From Massilia sp. (GTDB lineage Bacteria > Pseudomonadota > Gammaproteobacteria > Burkholderiales > Burkholderiaceae_D), in contig DNCF01000426.1 in assembly GCA_003484545.1 (NCBI GenBank), positions 1-6,245 of the forward strand: a stretch of DNA of 6,245 bases, read 5' to 3'. Position 1 is the stretch's first letter; each line of letters opens with the position of its first letter. The position numbers and the translations under genes were made by a program. Of the stretch, positions 1 through 4,395 are shown one piece after another. Below the pieces are notes generated by a model that saw only the letters and a list, made by a program, of their open reading frames with translations, did not search any database and was not told the DNA's origin.

Positions 1-79
1 GGCGCGGCCAGCGCGGTTGCCTGGGCGGGGGCGCCGCGCTGGCCGGGGTTTGCGGGGTAGGGTTGTTGTCGGCGTCCAT
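1..79 (-). CDS. tamB: Probable TamB (translocation and assembly module inner-membrane subunit), first 26 codons only
   Basis: On the minus strand an ATG at 79-77 overlaps the tamA stop codon (TGATG). It opens a frame that stays open to the window edge and encodes a Pro/Ala-rich start (MDADNNPTPQTPAS...) ending in a basic, Trp-containing stretch (RQPRWPR). Such a start fits a short cytoplasmic tail before a membrane anchor, as in TamB. In known tamAB operons tamB follows tamA directly, often with translational coupling. TamB is anchored in the inner membrane, spans the periplasm as a long beta-taco, and works with TamA in outer-membrane protein insertion and phospholipid transport. No TamB domain lies inside the window, so the name rests on gene order and the coupling overlap. 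The gene is truncated by the window, not by mutation. Confidence 0.68.
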   Translation of the reverse strand, partial: MDADNNPTPQTPASAAPPPRQPRWPR

Positions 80-1989
80 CAGAACGTAAATCCAAGTGAA
101 AAGTGCAGGCGTGCTTTCTTGACCGCGTGGCCGTAGGCGACGTCGACGTTGATCGGGCCGACCGGGCTGCGCCAGCGCGCGCCGATGCCGTAGCCCGATT
201 TCGGGTGCAGGTCGCCGAACTTGTCGGCGGCATTGCCGACGTCGTAGAACACGGCCACGCCCCAGGGCGGACGGAACCAGTACTGGTATTCGACGCTGGC
301 GGTGGCCAGGTAGCGCGCGCCGACGATGGCGTCGCCTTCGCGCACGCCGAGTTCCTGGTAACCGTAGCCGCGCACCGACTGGTCGCCGCCGGCGCGGAAC
401 AGGAAGCTGCTCGGCACGCCTTCCTTGTCCTTCGAGAACACGCCGCCGAGTTCGCCGCGCAGGACCAGGCTGCCGCTCTCGCCGGCCGGACGGTAATAGA
501 TGCCGCGGGTATAGGCGCGGATGAATTTCTCGTCCGTGAACAAGGGCAGGGGCGCCACGCCGACCTGCCAGTTCAGGGCGTAGCCGCGGGTCGGCAGGAT
601 CAGGCTGTCGAGCTTGCGCCGGGTGACGCTGTAGGTCAGCGGCAGGCTCTTGCTGTAGCTGGTGTCGACGCCTTCGACCTGGCGTTTCTCGGCCAGCACC
701 TCGAGCGTCAGGCTGCGCTCGAGCTCGGGCGTGCCCCAGGCGCGGCGCGCGGAAGCACTGATGGTGGTGGTGATTTCGCCGCGCACGTCCTCGCGCTCGA
801 CGCCGCCGCCGACGCTGTCGTTGTAGCCGTCGGGCGTGGTCGGCCAGTAGAAGTCGACGCGCGCGTTCTGGCGCTTCTGTTCGTAGATGAAGTCGCTCTT
901 CATGCGCTTGCCGAACACGCTCAGGTCGTCGTAGCTCAACTGGGCGCGGGCGCCGGTGTTGGTCGAGAAACCGAGGCCGACCTCGACGTTCTTCTGCTTG
1001 TTCTCGGTGACGCGCACCAGCACCGGCAGCACGGTCGGGCCCGGCGTCGGCGGCTTCACGCCGGTGGCGGCCTGGCCCGGGACGGCCGGCGCATTCGGAT
1101 CGACCTCCGGCGCGTCTGGCGTATCGTCGCTTTCTTCCTTCATCTCCTGCAGCTCGGCGGCGAGCACGGCGCGCATGTCGGCGCTCACTTCGACAGTCGA
1201 GAAATAGCCCGTCTCCTGCAGGCGAGCCTGCAGCGCCTGCAGCGCCGCTTCGCTGTATTCGTCGCCCGGCTTGATCTTGTTCAGGTTGGTGATGACGCTG
1301 GCCGGATAACGCTTCAGGCCGCGGATGCGCAGCGCGCCGAAGCGCATTTCCGGGCCGCTGTCGATGACCACGCGCAGCGAGGCGCGGCGCGTGTCGGGAT
1401 CGACCGTGGCGCTGGTCTCGACCAGCTGGGCGCGCGGGAAGCGCGACGCCACCACTTCGCGCAGCAGGTCGCGCTTGGCGCCTTCCCAGTCGGCCTGGCG
1501 AAAGCGCGCGCCGACCGGCAGCGACCAGCGGTTGCGCAGCGCGGCCGCGTCGTAAGGCGCGCCGCCTTGCTCGAACGGAACAAAACCCTGCAGCACCAGG
1601 TCGATGTCGCTGACCACCACCGGTTCGCCCGGCTCGACGACGATGCGCGCCACCGGCGTCGCGCCGCTGGTGTCGAGCGTGGCCGTCACTTTCGGCGAGT
1701 AATAGCCTTCGGTGGCAATCAGGGTCTTGGCTTGCTCGGGTGCATCGCGCACCAGGCGCTGGAGCTGGTCGAGGTCGACGCGCGCATTGCCGCGCCAGCG
1801 CAGCAGGTCGAGGTTCTCTTCGAGCAGGTCGTCGAGTTCGCCAGGCGCATCGATGCGCACGTTGTAGTCGATGCCCTGGGCGAGCGCGGCCTGCGCGTTC
1901 AGGATCACGTACACGGACAGCACGATTTGTGCCAAAATCCGCAGTCGCCCTGGCGCCGTGTTGGTCTGGTGGGATGTTGCGAGAGCCAT
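79..1989 (-). CDS. tamA: TamA, Omp85/BamA-family outer-membrane assembly protein
   Basis: A 636-residue outer-membrane barrel protein of the TamA branch of Omp85. Residues 1-38 form a signal peptide (hydrophobic core about 17-36, ending NAQAALAQ). Three POTRA-like domains follow at roughly 40-115, 122-212 and 215-330; LIATEGYYSP and LQETGYFSTVEV are typical POTRA helix-to-strand segments. The C-terminal 16-stranded barrel runs from about 333 to 636, contains the Omp85 loop-6 motif VRGY (539-542), and ends in an aromatic beta-signal (HFSLGFTF, terminal Phe). E. coli TamA is about 577 residues; much of the excess is an acidic, proline-rich insertion at about 274-320 in POTRA3. The start is chosen because it gives the full signal peptide and has a GGAGAG ribosome site, though the spacing is short (4 nt from GGAG). 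It is divergent from queC and coupled to the following gene by TGATG. TamA is expected to cooperate with TamB in envelope biogenesis. Confidence 0.95.
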   Translation of the reverse strand: MALATSHQTNTAPGRLRILAQIVLSVYVILNAQAALAQGIDYNVRIDAPGELDDLLEENLDLLRWRGNARVDLDQLQRLVRDAPEQAKTLIATEGYYSPKVTATLDTSGATPVARIVVEPGEPVVVSDIDLVLQGFVPFEQGGAPYDAAALRNRWSLPVGARFRQADWEGAKRDLLREVVASRFPRAQLVETSATVDPDTRRASLRVVIDSGPEMRFGALRIRGLKRYPASVITNLNKIKPGDEYSEAALQALQARLQETGYFSTVEVSADMRAVLAAELQEMKEESDDTPDAPEVDPNAPAVPGQAATGVKPPTPGPTVLPVLVRVTENKQKNVEVGLGFSTNTGARAQLSYDDLSVFGKRMKSDFIYEQKRQNARVDFYWPTTPDGYNDSVGGGVEREDVRGEITTTISASARRAWGTPELERSLTLEVLAEKRQVEGVDTSYSKSLPLTYSVTRRKLDSLILPTRGYALNWQVGVAPLPLFTDEKFIRAYTRGIYYRPAGESGSLVLRGELGGVFSKDKEGVPSSFLFRAGGDQSVRGYGYQELGVREGDAIVGARYLATASVEYQYWFRPPWGVAVFYDVGNAADKFGDLHPKSGYGIGARWRSPVGPINVDVAYGHAVKKARLHFSLGFTF

Positions 1990-2074
1990 GTCTCTCCATT
2001 CAGTGTTAATGCTGAGGCCATCTTAACGGAATTGCAAAAACACTGGCGAACGTTTAACTCCTGGATTACCCCTT
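1990..2074. promoter_or_regulatory. Divergent tamA/queC intergenic promoter region
   Basis: These 85 bp must hold the promoters of both tamA (left) and queC (right) unless those lie inside coding sequence. A candidate queC promoter is TTGCAA (2032-2037) with TTTAAC (2053-2058), but the 15-bp spacer is short. TTGCAA is its own reverse complement, so it could also act as a -35 for tamA; no good -10 lies at the right distance on that strand. The queC leader would be only about 10-15 nt, with a weak TGGA at 2062-2065 as ribosome site. There is no room for a preQ1 riboswitch and I see none. Individual elements are tentative. Confidence 0.4.
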
Positions 2075-2794
2075 ATGCACGCACCCGATACCGCGCTCGT
2101 CCTCTTCAGTGGCGGCCAAGATTCCACTACCTGCCTGGCCTGGGCTTTGCAACGTTATGCACGCGTCGAGACCATCGGTTTCGACTATGGCCAGCGCCAC
2201 GCCATCGAGCTCGAGGTGCGTCCGGCGGTGCTGGAAAAGATGCGCGCGCTGTCGCCCGAGTGGAACGCGCGCCTGGGCGAGGATCACATGATCGATCTGT
2301 CGCTGATCGCGCGCATTTCCGATACGGCACTGACCAGCAACGTCGAGATCGCCATGCAGGCGGACGGCCTGCCGAACACGTTTGTTCCGGGCCGCAACCT
2401 GCTGTTCATGACGGTGGCGGCGACGGTGGCGTACCGGCGCGGCCTGAACGTGCTGGTGGGCGGCATGTGCGAGACCGATTTCTCGGGCTATCCGGATTGC
2501 CGCGACGACACGATGAAAGCCTTGCAGGTAGCGCTCAACCTGGGCATGGCGACGCGCCTGAAGGTCGAGACGCCGCTGATGTGGATCGACAAGAAGCAGA
2601 CCTGGGAACTGGCGGAGCAGGCCGGCGGCCAGGCCCTGGTCGACCTGGTCCGCTTCGAGACCCACACCTGCTACCTGGGCGAGCGCGGCGCACGCCACGA
2701 CTGGGGCTACGGTTGCGGCACCTGCCCGGCCTGCGCGCTGCGCGCCCGTGGCTACGAACAGTTCGCCGCCGAGAAGGCGGCGCGCGGAGAATAA
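2075..2794 (+). CDS. queC: QueC, 7-cyano-7-deazaguanine (preQ0) synthase
   Basis: A 239-residue cytosolic enzyme of the ExsB/QueC family. It converts 7-carboxy-7-deazaguanine to preQ0 using ammonia and ATP, the last step of preQ0 formation before QueF and Tgt in queuosine tRNA modification. The N-terminal PP-loop ATPase motif SGGQDS is at residues 12-17, followed by the family segment FDYGQRH (36-42). VPGRN (104-108) and GGMCETDFSGYPDCR (129-143) are diagnostic QueC blocks. Four zinc-binding cysteines are intact: C199 in HTCYLG, and C214, C217 and C220 in CGTCPAC. Length matches the family, which is usually 220-240 residues. The start is the only ATG giving the canonical N-terminus before the PP-loop; its ribosome site is weak. 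The gene stands alone, divergent from tamA and followed by a strong terminator, so it is probably monocistronic. No other queuosine gene is in the window. Confidence 0.98.
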   Translation: MHAPDTALVLFSGGQDSTTCLAWALQRYARVETIGFDYGQRHAIELEVRPAVLEKMRALSPEWNARLGEDHMIDLSLIARISDTALTSNVEIAMQADGLPNTFVPGRNLLFMTVAATVAYRRGLNVLVGGMCETDFSGYPDCRDDTMKALQVALNLGMATRLKVETPLMWIDKKQTWELAEQAGGQALVDLVRFETHTCYLGERGARHDWGYGCGTCPACALRARGYEQFAAEKAARGE

Positions 2795-2796
2795 AG

Positions 2797-2825
2797 AACG
2801 GCGCCGGGTGACGGCGCCGTTTTTT
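2797..2825 (+). terminator. Intrinsic terminator of queC
   Basis: A perfect 9-bp stem AACGGCGCC (2797-2805) and GGCGCCGTT (2813-2821) encloses a 7-nt loop and is followed by a T run to 2825, three bases after the queC stop. On the minus strand the hairpin is followed by the less regular TTCTTTA, so it may also end transcription of the convergent membrane-protein gene at 2850-3227, less efficiently. Confidence 0.92.
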
Positions 2826-2849
2826 CATTCAAGGTTCAAGGGCAGGCGA

Positions 2850-3227
2850 TCAGACCGCCGCCTCGCGCTGCATGCGGTTCCTGCGCGAGCGGTGCACCAG
2901 GTACCAGATCACGGCCAGCGGCAGCAGCAGGGGCAGGAAGAAGGGCACGATCGCCGCCGTCACCGCGAAGGCCGCCACCGCCAGCGCGCCGACCAGGACC
3001 ACGCCGACACCAGCGAAGGCCACCGCCAGCACCGCTCCCACGACGATCGTCACCAGCACCCCGATGATCGTGCCGCCGGCCCCGAACAGCAGTGCCAGCG
3101 CGGCGCCCAGCGGGCCGCCGACCTCGTCGCCGTCGATGTGGAAGCTGGCGTCGCCGAAGGTGAACAGCAGATCCCACAGCAGCAGTGCGCACAGGATCAG
3201 GACGGCGTAGGGGACGATCTTTTTCAT
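2850..3227 (-). CDS. Small integral membrane protein of unknown function
   Basis: A 125-residue protein that I do not recognise. It starts MKKIVPYAVL and is almost wholly hydrophobic. TM1 spans about residues 4-23 and is followed by a short acidic polar stretch (GDASFHIDGDEVGG, 25-38). Then comes a long Gly/Ala/Val-rich region of about 40-90 that could form two helices, and a last helix at about 92-111 before a basic tail (HRSRRNRMQRE). The positive-inside rule puts the C-terminal tail in the cytoplasm. TM1 could instead be an uncleaved signal sequence. The start is supported by a good ribosome site, GAGGA at 3239-3235 on the minus strand, 8 nt from GAGG to the ATG. The gene is monocistronic, convergent with queC and divergent from the Pro/His-rich gene. 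Gly/Ala-rich small membrane proteins of this sort are common and usually unannotated; the sequence gives no specific function. Confidence 0.8.
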   Translation of the reverse strand: MKKIVPYAVLILCALLLWDLLFTFGDASFHIDGDEVGGPLGAALALLFGAGGTIIGVLVTIVVGAVLAVAFAGVGVVLVGALAVAAFAVTAAIVPFFLPLLLPLAVIWYLVHRSRRNRMQREAAV

Positions 3228-3234
3228 GATGTTT

Positions 3235-3239
3235 TCCTC
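3235..3239 (-). promoter_or_regulatory. Ribosome binding site of the small membrane protein
   Basis: GAGGA on the minus strand, with 7 nt between the motif and the ATG at 3227. It decides the start of the 125-residue frame. Confidence 0.8.
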
Positions 3240-3403
3240 GTGAAGTCAGGTGGTATGGCCCTACTGTAGGCCTGCGCCGGCCGCGGGGCCAGTCGCCTGC
3301 GACGATCTGCATTTTCGGCGGGCCGGAGCGCATCTGGGGGCGATGAACGTTGGCGCGCATCCGCCGCCTGCGTCCTTGCCGGCAGGGCTGGCTGCAAGCA
3401 GGC

Positions 3404-3413
3404 TTTCCGGAAA
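3404..3413. repeat. 10-bp perfect palindrome upstream of a promoter
   Basis: TTTCCGGAAA is a perfect palindrome 20 bp upstream of the -35 box of the Pro/His-rich gene. It could be a binding site for a dimeric regulator. A single 10-bp palindrome is weak evidence by itself. Confidence 0.3.
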
Positions 3414-3433
3414 AACCCGATGTCTTTCTGACC

Positions 3434-3461
3434 TTGCAATGCGCGGCTCGCCACCTATACT
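3434..3461 (+). promoter_or_regulatory. Sigma70-type promoter of the Pro/His-rich small gene
   Basis: TTGCAA (3434-3439, 4 of 6 consensus bases) is separated by 16 bp from TATACT (3456-3461, 5 of 6). The start of transcription would be near 3468, giving a leader of about 25 nt that contains the AGGAGGG ribosome site. This is the best-looking promoter in the window and stands out against GC-rich surroundings. Confidence 0.6.
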
Positions 3462-3480
3462 GACAGCCTGCTTTTGTTGT

Positions 3481-3487
3481 AGGAGGG
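3481..3487 (+). promoter_or_regulatory. Near-consensus Shine-Dalgarno of the Pro/His-rich small gene
   Basis: AGGAGGG at 3481-3487 leaves 5 nt before the ATG at 3493. It is the strongest ribosome site in the window and the main reason for accepting the short frame behind it as a gene. Confidence 0.75.
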
Positions 3488-3492
3488 CTCCC

Positions 3493-3774
3493 ATGCATCC
3501 TGTCGATACATCGATGACCTCGCCGCGCCTAGCGCACACTCCGCACCATCGGCACCATCGGCACCATCGCCGGGCCTGGGCGGGTGGCGGACCGAAGGGA
3601 CCGCCATCGGCGCCGCCTACCATCCCGCCGATCATCATCAACCCATTCAATCGCGAAGCGCCGAAGCAGCCGAACATCGATCCGCTACGCACCCCCTTGC
3701 CGCCGCCGGTGCGTCCGCCGCGCCTGCCCGGCATGCGCATCCGGGCCGCGCATCTGTGCCGCGCACCTGAGTAG
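3493..3774 (+). CDS. Pro/His-rich small protein of unknown function (93 aa)
   Basis: I do not recognise this protein. It has 93 residues, of which about 22 are proline and 12 arginine, so it is basic and probably disordered. A His/Arg cluster at residues 18-27 consists of three HHR units with further His at 2 and 15, and could bind metal ions or nucleic acid. Next come a Gly-rich turn (31-36), PP-rich stretches (37-46 and 68-79), and a hydrophobic IIIN at 47-50. The single Cys is at 89. There is no signal peptide or membrane segment. The start is fixed by AGGAGGG 5 nt upstream and a good promoter; the frame is open further upstream, but those codons lie in the promoter. A few less common codons (CTA, GGA, ACA) occur near the front. 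Reality is supported by expression signals and not by homology. The alternative is a fortuitous frame in a leader or a small RNA. Confidence 0.6.
   Translation: MHPVDTSMTSPRLAHTPHHRHHRHHRRAWAGGGPKGPPSAPPTIPPIIINPFNREAPKQPNIDPLRTPLPPPVRPPRLPGMRIRAAHLCRAPE
3544..3570 (+). repeat. 9-bp tandem repeat encoding HHR units
   Basis: Three consecutive 9-bp units starting at 3544, 3553 and 3562 read CACCATCGG, CACCATCGG and CACCATCGC. Being a multiple of three, the repeat adds HHR units without changing frame. It could vary in copy number by slippage. Confidence 0.85.
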
Positions 3775-3787
3775 CTGCGGCGCGGCA
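3757..3787 (+). other. Hairpin over the stop codon of the Pro/His-rich gene
   Basis: TGCCGCGC (3757-3764) pairs perfectly with GCGCGGCA (3780-3787) around a 15-nt loop containing the TAG stop. No T run follows, so it is not a classical intrinsic terminator. It may protect the transcript's 3' end or be a chance product of the GC-rich sequence. Confidence 0.3.
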
Positions 3788-3815
3788 TCTCTATACCTGC
3801 TTGCCTGATTTCCTC

Positions 3816-3821
3816 TATGAT
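3816..3821 (+). promoter_or_regulatory. Candidate -10 element of the 167-residue gene
   Basis: TATGAT (5 of 6 to TATAAT) lies in an AT-richer patch 41 bp before the ATG. No good -35 box is found 16-18 bp upstream. Transcription would start near 3828, just before a small hairpin GGGC-ACGA-GCCC (3830-3841). Confidence 0.35.
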
Positions 3822-3862
3822 CTTGTTTTGGGCACGAGCCCGGCAGATGGAAGCAGCAAGCA

Positions 3863-4366
3863 ATGAATGACGATGTCAACGACCTGGAACCGGCGGACGA
3901 CGATGCGCCGGTCCAGGAACCGCGCCTGTGGAAAGGCAACGGCTGGACCGCGCGCGTAATCAAGAACGAGGACGACGAGGGCTGGGCGGTCGCCATGTAC
4001 AAGGATGGCGAACCGGAGCCGGCGCTGGTCGGCCCCTGGACCATGGGCCGCGACAAGAAGAACCCGAAGCCGCTCGACACGAACGCCTTCAACACCCTGG
4101 TCAAGACCGCCTCGGAAGTGATCCGCCGCCACGAGCAGCACCTGCACGCGATGCTGCACAAGAGCACCGTGGTCTCGACCGAACAGGGCGAGCTGAAGGT
4201 GACGCTCGACATCGTGCCGGACGACGACGATCCGTATGCGATCCTGGCCGCCATCGACGAGATGGGCGAGCAGGTCGCGCAGGCGCGCGTGGCCGCGACC
4301 TTCAAGCTGACCCCGGCCTCGGCCCTGGCCTGGATCGAGAACGACTTCCGCGCGCCGCGCCAGTAA
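3863..4366 (+). CDS. Acidic protein of unknown function (167 aa)
   Basis: I cannot assign a function. This soluble 167-residue protein has a very acidic, probably disordered N-terminus (residues 1-20, rich in Asp). A compact region with beta-like character follows (about 21-62): WKGNGWTARV, then EGWAVAMYKDGEPEPALVGPWTMGRDKK. A helical segment at about 74-100 includes RRHEQHLHAMLHK, and a strand-like LKVTLDIV (111-118) leads into the acidic DDDDPYAILAAIDE. The C-terminal helix ends in ASALAWIENDFRAPRQ. There is no signal peptide, membrane segment or recognisable catalytic motif. GC-rich third codon positions match the neighbours, which supports a native gene. It resembles conserved hypothetical proteins that I associate with Oxalobacteraceae, but that is recollection, not a search. 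The start has GGAAG at 3849-3853, 9 nt before the ATG. It is convergent with the S41 peptidase gene, whose stop lies 18 bp away. Confidence 0.88.
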   Translation: MNDDVNDLEPADDDAPVQEPRLWKGNGWTARVIKNEDDEGWAVAMYKDGEPEPALVGPWTMGRDKKNPKPLDTNAFNTLVKTASEVIRRHEQHLHAMLHKSTVVSTEQGELKVTLDIVPDDDDPYAILAAIDEMGEQVAQARVAATFKLTPASALAWIENDFRAPRQ

Positions 4367-4395
4367 GCCGCTTCAATCAGTCGATCAGCGCGGCT
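4366..4395. other. Weak hairpin spanning the convergent stop codons
   Basis: AGCCGC (4366-4371) pairs with GCGGCT (4390-4395) around an 18-nt loop. The stem touches the stop codons of both converging genes. There is no T run on either strand, so intrinsic termination here is doubtful, and each transcript may run into the other gene. Confidence 0.25.

Larger units (their letters stand above)
3228..3492. other. Non-coding divergent region between the membrane-protein gene and the Pro/His-rich gene
   Basis: The 265 bp hold no frame that I can support as a gene on either strand. The left end carries the ribosome site of the minus-strand gene and a weak minus-strand -10 candidate, TACAGT (3268-3263). 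The right end carries a palindrome, a good plus-strand promoter and a near-consensus ribosome site, listed separately. The central part (about 3270-3400) is GC-rich, with short inverted matches such as CTTGC/GCAAG (3374-3398), but no convincing RNA gene. Confidence 0.6.

Noticed and set aside
1990..2074. A preQ1 riboswitch before queC
   Set aside because: The leader is too short for the aptamer and I see no matching hairpin or A-rich tail.
103..2811. A 902-codon open frame on the plus strand, antisense to tamA and out of frame over queC
   Set aside because: Its product is low-complexity Arg/Ala/Val/Asp-rich with no domain, and it crosses the divergent promoter region. tamA and queC on this stretch are unmistakable, and high-GC codon bias readily leaves antisense frames open.
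3544..3570. A CRISPR-like repeat array
   Set aside because: The 9-bp units are directly adjacent with no spacers and lie inside a coding frame.
3757..3787. An intrinsic terminator for the Pro/His-rich gene
   Set aside because: The stem is good, but no T run follows, so it is recorded only as a hairpin.
3261..3863. A 200-codon minus-strand frame covering the Pro/His-rich gene and its promoter
   Set aside because: No supporting ribosome site or recognisable domain; the plus strand has a strong promoter and Shine-Dalgarno. It stays weakly possible, because neither strand's product is a known protein here.
3685..4305. A 206-codon minus-strand frame opposite the 167-residue gene
   Set aside because: Ser/Arg-rich antisense product with no domain; the plus-strand frame has better composition and a ribosome site.
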